A stretch of DNA of 64,000 nt, taken from NCBI RefSeq assembly GCF_003576645.1, contig NC_044930.1, positions 2,612,621 to 2,676,620 on the forward strand, given 5' to 3'. The notes beneath the pieces are model-generated. The model was not told where the DNA came from. It did not search any database and saw nothing but the letters and a program-made list of their open reading frames with translations. The DNA comes from Ipomoea triloba (lineage: Eukaryota; Streptophyta; Magnoliopsida; Solanales; Convolvulaceae). Positions within the stretch are counted from its first letter, which is position 1, and every line of letters starts with the position of its first letter. The position numbers were made by a program, and so were the translations under genes. Below, in pieces: positions 39,401 to 50,589 of the stretch.

Positions 39401-41506
39401 AAGGCAACACAAGGGTGATATCAATTATGGTAGGAGGTTTTTTTGTCATTTTATTGTTTCCACAGCTACAAGGTTAGCTCTTTGTGTGTATATGCTGTTA
39501 AGTTTATGTCAGATTTCATTTATATATAAAACATTGGGAGCCAATAATGCATAATTTTGGGATGATGAACTTGATTTCACCATTAGGATATTGCTGGAAA
39601 ATAAAATGGAACCTTTTTGCTTGCTGCTCCTCAAGTTCTTTTGTTCTGTAGATGACAGTTACTCCCTACAAAAAAGCAAAGCAATATTCAAAGATAGATC
39701 ATATATGGTGGCAATGAGCAAAGTCTTCAAACCAAATTAAATAAAGACATTATAATACACAGACACAGTCACACAGATTATGGAAAAAAAAAAAAACATA
39801 GGCAACCCCAGCCCATTTAGTCGGTTGTTAGCTTGGTAATCACAAAGTTCCAAGTTTAATTTCCAGTGGAGGTGACCTATTAGCCTCCTCGGTTTGAATC
39901 GATCAACTATGGGCACCACCAAGCTGATTTTCCACATTATAAATTTATAATCCTTTGCTAGTTAGGGTTACAAAGTGAGCAGACTTCAGACAGCGCGCAC
40001 TTTCGAGATAGGGTTACAAGGTGAGCAGACTTCAGACAGAGCGCACTTTCGAGATTATGAAATACATGGCAAGGTGGAAAGCATATATGCTGGGCAAAGA
40101 TTTGACACTTACTGGGATGGATTCTAGGACTTTGGAAACATGAGGAGAAGCAGCTTTACCCTCCACAAACATGAAAAATGTAGTTATGCCCATAACCTTA
40201 TGATAAAATATCCAAGGTAATGTCTGCTCCAACCCAGCTGAGGTGCTTGTAGTGATGCATATCTAACATACCACAAACAAAAAAAGACATTTCTCCGGGG
40301 CATCATCACAAAATGGAATTCAAAGATCAAACAGGGCACAATAGCATGATGAAACATATAATCAATGACATACATAGCACATTATGATCTTTGGAATATT
40401 TATTAAAAAAAAGTATTCAAAAAATTATAAAGAGTAGCATACATTCACAAATTATCAACCAGTTTTCTAACCATTCAAAAAAATTGTAGAAATTTGTGAA
40501 TTTCTCAACTTTTTCAACCACTATTAGTGGTGGTCGAGAAATAAATAATCTTGATAAAAAATTTAATTTTTGTCCACTTCAGTGATTGAAATTCCAATAG
40601 CTTGGAGTGATCGGAAATTTACTAGCTAGGTTGTCTTATGACATAGGGTGTTTTCAGATCCTCAAAGTGATAAGAAAAATTAACTTTTTAATATAAACAC
40701 TAAGTTTCTGATCACTTTTTGGTGATCTAAACATCTCTAATTTTTCTACCATGCTCTCTCATTCCACCATGATCTCATTTGAATTCTTCTCAACCCCAAA
40801 GCAATCACAACTAGCTCTTTCTTAAATCACCTCACCGCTAGACCAAGACAACTCTTACTTTGGAAAGCTTTTACCCCGAACCTTTTCATAACACCAAATG
40901 ACACTAGGCAGTTAGGCAGGTAGCCAATTACAACTTCCAAGCCATCAAAACAACCCCAATACGCTTTACTTATCCTATTATTGGTGCAAGTAAGTTTCTT
41001 ATTATCGAACTCACTCACTTCCCCCTGTCTCCCATTTCAAATGCATATATGAACATACAATGCACGTTAATTGAAAACGACCAAAACCCAACAAAATAAG
41101 GCGAAATCCCATCACAAAACCAATCAATAACTTGAACAAAATCCACGTAAAAAGCAGAAAATCAGATTTTCGTGCGAACCTTGGGCAGAAGATCAGACGA
41201 CCCAAACTTGATCTTCCAATCTCTGAAATACGGAAACGACAACTTCCGGCTCCGACCCAGAACCCCCTCGGACGCCGACGAGGAGAGAACCGTTCCGGGA
41301 CACCGGAGGTCCGGCAAGCCGCCCCGCCATTGCAAGATGAACGCGAAGGCCGCCAGAGACAAGGAGAGCAGAGTAAGTAGAAAGAGAACGCCGGAGGAGG
41401 AAGCGTATGTGTTTGGAGATGAATGAAGCAATGAAGAAGGAGAAGAAGAAGAAGAAAACGAAGAATTTTTGCGTCTCAGTCTCAGGGCTATGAAAACGCC
41501 CGCCAT
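36493..41506 (-). CDS. Glycosyltransferase-like type II membrane protein, copy A (altered C-terminus)
   Basis: Eleven exons: 41180-41506, 40113-40262, 39613-39665, 39016-39124, 38781-38915, 38358-38402, 38085-38272, 37842-37983, 37144-37190, 36828-36915, 36493-36633. They give 474 residues. A Ser-rich head is followed by one membrane helix (about 40-60). The lumenal domain has [31 protein letters not shown], and [16 protein letters not shown], whose DTDE resembles the metal-binding DxD of GT2/GT92-like transferases. A Cys-rich [16 protein letters not shown] block lies near the end. Donor and acceptor sugars are unknown. Relative to copies B and C, a 109-bp deletion in the last exon shifts the frame, so the usual [17 protein letters not shown] tail is replaced by [12 protein letters not shown]. 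All splice sites look sound, so a protein is likely made. I recall an Arabidopsis homologue near the GPT/LIS locus, unchecked. Confidence 0.85.
37330..37615. repeat. 147-bp tandem duplication in intron 8 of copy A
   Basis: The phrase AATCACTATCC(A/G)AAAGTGT starts at about 37331 and again at about 37476. Each is followed by matching ATAAGGAGG..CATAATAC and GGATAACG blocks. Copies B and C have the segment once, so this doubling is private to A. Confidence 0.75.
39795..39925. mobile_element. SINE-like repeat shared by copies A, B and C (intron 2)
   Basis: The text CCCATTTAGTCGGTTGTTAG with TTGGTAATCACAAAGTTCC, ending near CGATCAACTATGGGC, is also at about 46252-46355 and 53710-53825. It was therefore inserted before the triplication. 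The same family, reversed, appears at 50305-50420, 41940-42055, 48330-48440 and 55635-55740 (GATCGGCTCAAA..GACTAACTTAA). The tRNA-like boxes are weak; the SINE label is tentative. Confidence 0.5.
39964..40061. repeat. 49-bp tandem duplication in intron 2 of copy A
   Basis: AGGGTTACAA(A/G)GTGAGCAGAC..CACTTTCGAGAT occurs twice back to back. The corresponding place in B (about 46394) and C (about 53868) has one copy. Confidence 0.8.
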
Positions 41507-43036
41507 TGTTGGCGTTTCAAAGAAAATGTAGAAATATATAGTCTGTATATATTTGTGTGTAATTTTGTTCCCCTTACTATATCTGTTTCTATATGTATAT
41601 GTATGTATCTATATCTATATATGCATGCAGAGAGGAGAAGAAGAAACAGAGTTGAAAGTTGAAACTAGCCCAGCGAGTATAAGGAAACTAGAGAGCAGTA
41701 CTGTCGTTAACGTTCTACTGTTAGTTGATATGTTTCTTTATTGGGAAATCAAAGTAAATATTCGAGATTATACATTAAATAAATTTCATTTTATGACTCT
41801 AATTATGTGTATATGTTGGTTTTAATTATTTTTGAGTCATTTACGTTATTTTGATTTATAAGAAAGTATAGAATCTATATTCAAGACATTGTAATCCTAG
41901 CTAGTAAATGATCACAATGAGGTTGTTTATGTTATTTATAATTGATCGGCTCAAACAGGCCAATAGACTGATCCTACCGAGAATCAAATTAATTAGAACA
42001 TTGTAATTTTTACTAAGTCAACTATCCGACTAATTTAATGGATTGACAGTAATTCTTAACGTTACTTTAATTACAAATGCAAACAAAAATTACACACATT
42101 GTTTTTTTTTTTTTTTTGAAAACCACAAATTGTAATATAAGTCTCAAAATTATATTATACAAATTGTAATATATGTCTCAAAATTATACTCTTTACATTC
42201 AAACATTACCGATGGATCATTGATGATTAGTCGACAGATTTTTTTTTTCTCACTCCTATCCGTATATTTTTTTTTGACAACTTTATTGATAGTTTTACCG
42301 CTTCTGATGACTCTAAAAAAGCATCACGAAGTAAATAATTCATTTCCATTCACCTAAATGCATACTTATAAATTTGGAAAGAAAGATCATGAATTGAGTT
42401 TCACCAATAGTAATTGTGAGAGTAACAAATGTCTAGTCTCTATGTTCAACTGAGTTATCATGACTTACACCGTTCTATATGCTCTGTCCAGGCGTGGAGC
42501 CCTTAGAGTTGAGGATTCAACATTTTAGGAGGAAAAATTTGAGATCTTTGTAACAAATACCATTGACAGGGTAATTGGGTACCCGACCCGGAACCACTGG
42601 AGGACCCAAAAAGCAAGATAGTTGTCGTTCAAACTACCCAAGACACCTCACTCATCAGCATTAATGCTCAACGGTTTAACTCCTCAGCATTGATGCCCAA
42701 CGTTTAGCTCCTCAGCATTGATGTCCAACGTTCAGCTCCTCAGCATTGATGCCCAACGTTTAGCTCCTCGTCATTGATGCACAACGTTCAGCTCCTTAGC
42801 ATTAATGCTCCATTACTGAGCTTAAAGAAATAAAAAGGCTCACAATAGAGGGACGGCACTTGAACTTAGACAAAAGCACATTATGAACTCATTTGTACAC
42901 TGAGCACTGCACTCAAATATTGTATTCAAATACTCAAATTATATCCTGTAACACATTATTACCGTCAATCATAGACAAAATTCTTGTTATAGTTATACAA
43001 TTATGGTATGATTGATTATTGATATCTAACTATTAA
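41507..43036. promoter_or_regulatory. Upstream region of copy A
   Basis: The first ~150 bp (41507-41700) match the upstream regions of copies B and C closely, including CT-rich and TATATA-rich text near 41530-41630, so the promoter was duplicated with the gene. Beyond that lie a SINE-like repeat, private DNA at about 42250-42950, and a minisatellite. No gene is seen. Confidence 0.5.
42651..42811. repeat. 28-bp minisatellite, about six units, only in unit A
   Basis: The unit CTCCTCAGCATTGATGCCCA followed by ACGTTTAG starts at 42651 (variant), 42680, 42708, 42736, 42764 and 42792 (partial). Units alternate between GTTTAG and GTTCAG ends. Upstream, at about 42575-42610, lies GGGTACCCGACCCGG. 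Units B and C do not contain it, so it arrived by insertion or expanded after the duplication. Confidence 0.88.
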
Positions 43037-43293
43037 TCAATGATCATTACCTTTTGAATAACCATTGACTGACCCAAAAATAAATGTCAAAAAAAAAAAA
43101 ATCAGAATGCTTATATAGCTCTATGTAACCTTGGTAATGTACAAATCTGTCAAAAATTACATTAACATCTCATCTCTCTAGTCTCTACCCTCTTCAACAA
43201 CACTATATTGCAGTCGTCTCTTCAGAAACCATGCTCCATAGGGGCTGATTCCGGGTCAACTTTTCTCGACTTGAGTTCTCCCAGGTTGTTGAA

Positions 43294-46200
43294 TTATTTC
43301 CCAGAAGTCAGATGAGATCCAAACAAACGACCAAACTTCCTAGAATAAGTTTCCCAGAATCCCCCATGTCTGGATGCATTATTGTTTTTGTTAGCCCAAG
43401 CCTCTGCAATCACAGAACTGAAAACTCCAGATTCTCGCAGATGCTTGATTATAACCTGCAACACACAAGTAGACAGCAACTTCATTTTTTTTTAGTGGCG
43501 AGGAAACTTGTAGCCACTACTATACCCTTCTGAAGGTGATAAATCAACCTAAATAGTCCATAGCTGAGTGACTTAAACCAAGAAAGTCAATATATTGCTT
43601 TTACTGAGAGTCAAAATTATGATCTTATGTATAGTTTGAACAACTTGACCTACCATGGGTGAATATATGCGCGTAAAGATGCCGCCTTTGAGGAGTTTAT
43701 GCTTGGTTTCTTCATCTTTCCAGACGACGTGCTCGTTGTACCTGTAATGGTAAAAGAAACAGCAATACAAGTTGTGAACTGCAGGGGTGAAAGATCAAGC
43801 AAGGCTGCAGAAATGCAGGCCATGAAACAACGTTAATCAAAGAATGAAATATGCTTTTACTGTGTATAAGTATTACCAGTAACGCATTTCCTCTTCTGTT
43901 GCAGTTGAAGCTATTATAAATGCCTGCAATGTGAACAAGTGTATGCCAATCTTGATGCACAAATATAGAGACAATAATTGTGTGATCTTTGGGCCGGAAT
44001 GACACCACTTTCACCAGTAATTGTGAAATCCTTATATTACCATAATATAACTTTTTCTTTTGAGGGAAACCCATAATTACTGTCCCAAAGTGTGAGCTGA
44101 GTAAACCTGCCTTGTGATCTTTGCCGACTAAAGACTATAAGGAGGCCAGGGGTCATAACTCATAATACAACCTTTATAACTATTATAACTGGTTTAATTA
44201 AGTTTGTGAGTTATAGATAATCTAGACTAATTTACATTCTTGTGTTTATTCAATAGATATAGGATAGTGGATGCGGGTTTCTATCGTGACTCAAAGAAAT
44301 GCATTATTAAACCCGAAAATTGAAATGAAATGTACTTACATCTCTGTCAAATTCAAGGAAGAAGCATCTTTTAACATCCTCCTTTGTAGGCTTACAACCA
44401 CAACGAGCATGTCTTGAAGTCAAATCCGAGAACTTGGAATACGTGTAGTGTAGGACCACAGCCTCATCGAACTTAACCTCCCTACAAGATGGAAAAACGA
44501 CACGCACCCATCTTTCTTAATTATCGATGAGTTTACAAAGTCATATGTTATCATAAAATGTCTGTTCTTTCAATTCAGATCAGAGAATCATCGTACGTTA
44601 ATGATTTCATGTAGTTTTGCCATCTGTGAGCGCCATTGGGACGAAGATGATCTTGGATTCTGGCAGCTGATTTCCCATTCGCATAAGTCAAGAAAAAGGT
44701 GGAAGTGCCATGACATGTTTCCTGGTAATGTTTAGAATAAGCTTCTACTTCAATGTGGTCACGATTCTTCTTGAACAATGAGACCTGCAGATTGGTAAAT
44801 TAGATCCCCTGATAGGTGTAACCAACCTGGTTGGCGTGGTGGTTCAGTATCTTATCCCTTAAGTATGAGGTTGGGGATTCGACCCCCACCCATATGAACG
44901 GAGCAAACTATTTGGTCAGTCTCTTACAACTTAGTAAAAACCAAATACTATATGCAAGAACTAACTCTTACTTCACTAAAAGGTTCCTTTATATCATCCC
45001 TCTCCACACTGCTCTCCTGAAATAGAAGCCAAGTAAGATCAAAATGAAAATTGATTAACAACATGTAAAGTTGGGTACATATATATAAGGGGAAATTAAA
45101 GGCTACATTACAGTGTCAATTAGCACAATGTCTCTTGTACAAATTTAAAGTCAAAAAGTGTGTGCCGAGGACAATAATGTTAACTTTGTACACATTCACT
45201 TTGGAGTGGTAACGGAACTGATATAAAAACCAAAACATTTTCCATTCACGTTTGGATAGTACCGAGAATAAGAGTTATGAATGTCGACTGACACCTTAAA
45301 ATTATCTCATATACACATGCACATATAATAGGAGAAACAAATTAAATGCATATAACAAGTGAAATTACTCACATAATTAGAAAATACAATTGTATCAACC
45401 TCTGCAGGAAGAATTGAGAGAAGCTGTTGCACAGAAAACGGACCACTTCCAGCAGGGTGTACAAGTTCATCAGTGTCCAAATGAAATATCCAATCCATAC
45501 CAGCTTCCTTTATAAGAACATAAATCAATATGAACATGACTAAATCAAACAAATGCAACCTTAAAATAATCAGACAATAATATAGTATGGCCATGCATAC
45601 CCTAGCCATGACAATGGCCATTTCCATATTCAAGGTCTGCTTCACAAATAACTCATAGTTGCATGGTTTATAAAGCAAATCCCTTATCCAGGTTTCATTC
45701 CAAATCCGGCTAAAATCAACAAAATTAAAACCAGTCATTGATAACTTGTAAAAGTAGTACTCTGTAACAAAGATTTGCGATGTGGCACGTGTAAGATTTT
45801 CTTATATACAGTAATATATTAATTAAGTGAATTTGTGGTGCTGGATAACTCGTTATTTCTGATCATCTTAATTATTGGGCCAAAATTAGCGAATTTTTTA
45901 AGAAAGACCTGAGAAGGAGTAGACACCCAAGAAGAAATACTGGTAAGGATTTTATGGATTCCAAAGTGGTCGATAGGGAAATCTTTCGATTAGAAATAGG
46001 TTTACGATTGTCAAAAATAGCAAGTTTTTCAGCAGTGAATGTGTAAATCCAACTGGAAAATAAAATGGAACCTGTTTGCTTGCTGCTCCTCAAGTTCTTT
46101 TGTTCTGTAGATGACAGTTACTCCCTACAAAAAAGCAAAGCAATATTCAAAGATAGATTATGGTGGCAATGAGCAAAGTCTTCAAACCAAATTAAAGACA

Positions 46201-47850
46201 TTATAATACACAGACACAGTCACACAGATTATGAAGAAAACATAGGCAACCCCATCCCATTTAGTCGGGTTGTTAGCTTGGCAATCACAAGGTTCCAAAT
46301 TTAATTTCCAATAGAAGTGTTCTATTAGCCTTCTCGGTTTGAACTGGTTAACTATGGGCAACCAAGCTAATTTTCCACCTTATGATCCTTTGCTAGCTAG
46401 GATTACAAGGTGGGCAGGCTTCACACAGAGCACATTTTCGAGATTATGAAATACATGAATGGCAAGGTGGAAAGCATATATGTTGGGCAAAGATTTGACA
46501 CTTACTGGGATGGATTCTAGGACATTGGAAACGTGAGGAGAAGCAGCTTTACCCTCCACAAACATGAAAAATGTAGTTATGCCCATAACCTTATGATAAA
46601 ATATCCAAGGTAATGTCTGATCCAACCCTGCTGAGGTGCTTGTAGTGATGCATATCTAACATACCACAAACAAAAATTAAAGACATTTCTATGGGGCATC
46701 ATCACAAAATGGAATTCAAAGATCAAACAGCACAATAGCATTGTGAAATATATAATCAATGGCATATATAGCACATTATGATCTTTGAAATATATATAAA
46801 AAAACGTCTTTAAAAAATTATAAAGAGTAGCATAAATTCACTAATTATCAACCACCATTTAAAAAAATTGGTAGAAATTTATGAATTTTTCAACTTTTTC
46901 AACCACGATTAGTGGTGGTTGAGAAATAAATAACCATAGTAAAAAATTTAATTTTTGCCCACTCCACTCGTTGAAATTCCAATAGCTTTGGGTGATTGGA
47001 AATTTGTTAGCTAGGTTGTCTTCTGACATATAGTGTTTTCAAACCCTCGAAGTGGTCAGAAAAATTAACTTCTGATTACTTTTTGGTGATTTAAAAATTT
47101 CTAATTTTTCAACTCGTGCCCTCTCATTTGAACTCTTCTAGACCCCAAAGCAATCAAAACCGGCTCTTTCTTAAATCACCCCACTGCTAGACCAAGACAA
47201 CTCTTACTTTGGATAACTTTTACCCGGAACCTTTTCATAAACACCAAATGACATTAGGCAGTTAGGCAGGTAGCCAATTACAACTTCCAAGCCATCAAAA
47301 CAACCCCAATACGCTTTACTTATCCTATTATTGGTGCAAGTTTCTTATTGATCCAACTCACTCACTTCCCCCTGTCTCCCATTTCAAATGCATTTATGAA
47401 CATATAATGCACGTTAATTGAAAACGACCAAAACCCAACAAAATAAGGCGAAATCCCATCACAAAACCAAGCAATAACTTGAACAAAATCCACGTAAAAA
47501 GCAGAAAATCAGATTTTTGTTCGAACCTTGGGCAGAAGATCAGACGACCCAAACTTGATCTTCCAATCTCTGTAGTACGGAAACGACAACTTCCGGCTCC
47601 GACCCAGAATTCCCTGGGGCTCCGACGAGGAGAGAACCGGTCCGGGACACCGGAGGTCAGGCAACCCGCCCCGCCATTGCAAGAAGAACGCGAAGGCCGC
47701 CAGAGACAAAGAGAGCAGAGTAAGCAGAAAGAGAACGCCGGAGGAAGCGTATGCGTTTGGAGATGAGTGAATCAATGAAGAAGGAGAAGAAGAAGAGGAA
47801 AACGAAGAATTGTTTCGTCTCAGTCTCAGGGCTGTGAAAACGCCCGCCAT
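43294..47850 (-). CDS. Glycosyltransferase-like type II membrane protein, copy B (short C-terminus)
   Basis: Exons 47527-47850, 46506-46655, 46072-46124, 45601-45709, 45373-45507, 44972-45016, 44597-44784, 44340-44481, 43877-43923, 43654-43741 and 43294-43455 give 480 residues. The structure is the same as copy A: one membrane helix, [16 protein letters not shown], and the [16 protein letters not shown] block. Differences include LDQTLPW for [16 protein letters not shown] for [26 protein letters not shown] and EVKFDEAV. The frame ends ..GSHLTSGK* at 43294-43296. Compared with copy C, a three-base TAA has been inserted right after the Lys codon, which removes the 23-residue tail. The tail still exists as untranslated DNA with the same reading frame. 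All splice borders are intact, and this copy looks the most likely to be functional. Confidence 0.87.
44815..44935 (+). mobile_element. SINE fragment in intron 6 of copy B
   Basis: GGTTGGCGTGGTGGTTCAGT with CTTATCCCTTAAG and GGGGATTCGACCCCCACC is a Pol III A-box/B-box arrangement. It matches the left part of the SINE in GPT intron 7. Intron 6 is 85 bp in copy A and 187 bp here, and the difference is this insertion. Confidence 0.7.
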
Positions 47851-48953
47851 TGATGGCGTTTCAAAGAAAATGTAGAAATATTAGTATATATATAGTCTGT
47901 ATATATTTGTGTGTAATTTTGTTCCCCTTTACAGTTCTAGAGTATATCACATAATTCTTACTATATCTGTTTCTATATGTATATGTATGTATCTATATCT
48001 ATATATGCATGCAGAGAGGAGAAGAAGAAACAGAGTTGAAAGTTGAAACTGACTCCAGCGAGTATAAGGAAACTAGAGAGCCGTACTGTCGTTAACGTTG
48101 CTGTGTATATGTTCCTTTATTTGGAAATCCCAGTTACTATTCAAGAATATACATAAAATAAATCTTGTTTTATGAGTTTATGACCCTAATAATGTGTATA
48201 TGTTCGCTTTAATTATTTTTTAGTCATTCACTTATTTTGATTTTTTGGAAAGTCTGAAATTCCTATTCGAGACCTTATAATTCTAGCTAGTAAATGATCA
48301 TAATGGGGTAAAACAATCTATGTTACTTATAATTGATCGGTTCAAACAAACTAATAGATTGATCCTACTGAGAGTCAAATTGTAACATTGTGATTTTTAC
48401 TAAATCAATTGTCCGACTAACTTAACGGGATTGACGCAACAAAAATTACACAACTTGTAATATAAATCTCAAAATTATACTCTTGTTATAGTTATACAAT
48501 TATGGTATGATTGATTATTGAGATCTAATTATTAATCTATTGAGATTTAATAGAATTTGATTTTTTTTTTATCATCATTCACATATATTATTAATTATTA
48601 TTAATAATACTTACCATAAATAATTATATATTCCAAATCGAACGAATTAATAGCTAGACTTATATATAAATATATAATTGACAAATATATTGTATATACA
48701 TAATTTTTTTCCCCTTTCTGAGTACTGAGTAGTGATAAAATATTTAGAGTCGATTAATTCATAAATAATTAACCTAACAAATTAGATTTGACAAAATAAT
48801 AGGCAGGGACCAGCACACTAAATATGAATTAATGGACTAATTGAGATTCAACATGTAGGGTTTAACAAGTAATTTAACCTCAATATCAATCAATATCAAA
48901 AAGGCAAAATCTAAACTAAACATACACTAACATTCCCCCCTCATTAAATATAA
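47851..48953. promoter_or_regulatory. Upstream region of copy B
   Basis: The first ~250 bp match those of copies A and C. The remainder is AT-rich intergenic DNA that matches unit C. No gene is seen. Confidence 0.45.
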
Positions 48954-49267
48954 GGGTTCTGTTTGGTTCGCACATGGGAATCGGAATCGGAATCAGAATC
49001 GGTATGGGTATCAAATACTTGGTAATGGTAATGGGTTTTGATGAAAGTATTTTGCATGTTTGGTAGTAAGGTGAAATATGAATGATTATTAATAGTTGGG
49101 AAAGAAAGGAAGAAGGGAAATGAAACCCTTATTTCATTAGTGTATGAGTTTTTCAATTAATGGGGTATTTCAAACCCATAGTAATATTCTAAAAACCTAT
49201 CAACCAAATAATAACAATCACTTTGATACACATACCTTATGTCTAAACCCACCAACCAAACACACCC
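48954..49267. mobile_element. Harbinger/Tourist-like MITE, private to unit B
   Basis: The 314-bp element starts GGGTTCTGTTTGGTTCGC and ends CCACCAACCAAACACACCC, with TAA on both sides (48951-48953, 49268-49270). GGGT..TGTTTGGTT ends and a TAA/TTA target duplication are typical of PIF/Harbinger MITEs. The matching place in unit C (about 57015-57030) lacks it. Confidence 0.75.
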
Positions 49268-49879
49268 TAAATTTACACCACAAAGGCATGGATAACTAAA
49301 CGGCAAAATGTCATTTTCCCCTATAAAATTGTTAGACTTCAATAAAGTACAAGGGAAGATTTGTTTCAGGTCAAACAAAAGAAAATACTCCGTAGGACTT
49401 TTAGGCATGGTGTTGGGGAATGGGGACTGGGGATGAGGGGTAGTAGGTGTTGCAAAAAAACTCAAATTAGGGATTTAGGGTTGGCGCATATATATAAATA
49501 CCTTCATGTACTTGATAATGGTTAGGTTTTATCTATCACATGCAGTATGGTCCCTTCATATCTCTTATACTTATTATTACCATAAAATTACATATCGTTC
49601 GAAACGATTAAAATCTCATCACTTTCATCTCCATAAGATCTATCCTAAAAAATCATTATAATATAATTCATGTTGAGCATCTACTAATTTAATAAAAATT
49701 AATAAAGTTAGGCATATAATGGAAATTAAAAAATGTTAATCCATTTCTAAACATGTGATGGTGCATTCATGTATACATGGTGAGGTAATATTTCAAGGTA
49801 TTGTGATTACCCCATTTTCTTAGATAATCTTAGATTACCTTGAATTATTCCAACTTTGTCCTTGCTGTTAACTAATCTT

Positions 49880-49911
<32 letters not shown>

Positions 49912-50000
49912 TATGTTTATATAATCAAATATACATGTGTGTGTATTTATATATTTATTTTTTTAATATTAAGCATCGATATACATTCATACATACATAC

Positions 50001-50091
<91 letters not shown>
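49880..50091. repeat. Microsatellite cluster (AAT)n, (CATA)n, (CATATA)n, (TA)n
   Basis: Short AAT units at about 49880-49906 are followed by CATA, CATATA and TA runs at about 49985-50091. The frames that cross it are low-complexity artefacts. Confidence 0.92.
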
Positions 50092-50097
<6 letters not shown>

Positions 50098-50139
50098 AGG
50101 ACAGTATAGTAAATTGATCCATATAACTTAAAATATAAC

Positions 50140-50250
50140 ACATCCAAACCAAACACATCAGCTAATATTGCATTCCCAAAATCTCACATTACCTTCCTGA
50201 AAGTAATCCTATTACCTGGGGATCCAAGATTCCGTGAACCAAACACCCGC
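50140..50250. mobile_element. Possible right end of another GTTTGGTT MITE
   Basis: The sequence CCGTGAACCAAACACCCGC followed by TAA resembles the right end of the Harbinger-like MITE at 48954. I could not find its left end, so it may be truncated. Confidence 0.35.
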
Positions 50251-50558
50251 TAAAAATAAACATTGTTAGTAACCCACCTTATGAGGACCTACGTTGTCTA
50301 ATGTTGATCGGCTCAAATCAATAAGACCAATAACCAGCTCTTACGGTGAGTTGAATTTGGAACCTTAGCTTGTAGTTACTAATAAACTAACTGTTTGACT
50401 AACTTGATGGGATTGTCTGCAAATATAATTAACTGAATATTAGCAAAATGTAAATGATAATACATCACTAACTTGCAAACTTTGAAATTGAGAAAGAAAT
50501 TAATATGGCAAACAATGGAATCAATGATCATTACCTTTTCAATAACCATTGACTGACC

Positions 50559-50589
<31 letters not shown>

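Larger units (their letters stand above)
36270..43036. repeat. Tandem duplication unit A (of A-B-C)
   Basis: This is the first of three direct copies of a locus of roughly 7 kb. It starts near GGCAAACAATG..ATCATTACC (36270-36305). It ends at 43036, where the phrase AACTATTAATC runs directly into the start phrase of unit B (AATGATCATTACC). Unit A lacks the about 500-bp right segment that units B and C share (48541-48950 and 56500-57015). Confidence 0.85.
43037..50515. repeat. Tandem duplication unit B
   Basis: It begins with AATGATCATTACCTTTTGAATAACC and carries a full second copy of the glycosyltransferase-like locus in the same orientation. Its upstream flank (48541-48950 and 49327-49655) matches unit C's flank (56500-57015 and 58790-59110), apart from copy-specific transposons. 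The boundary with C lies near 50510. Confidence 0.85.

Noticed and set aside
49935..50158. Frames of 60-69 residues with repeating His-Ile or Tyr-Ile
   Set aside because: They are translations of the CATATA/TA microsatellite in different frames, with no coding signal.
48954..50250. One 1.3-kb Harbinger element bounded by GGGTTCTGTTTGG and CCAAACACCCGC
   Set aside because: The segment 49327-49655 inside it is also present in unit C as host flank, and a better right end with TAA lies at 49267. I therefore called the short 314-bp MITE only.
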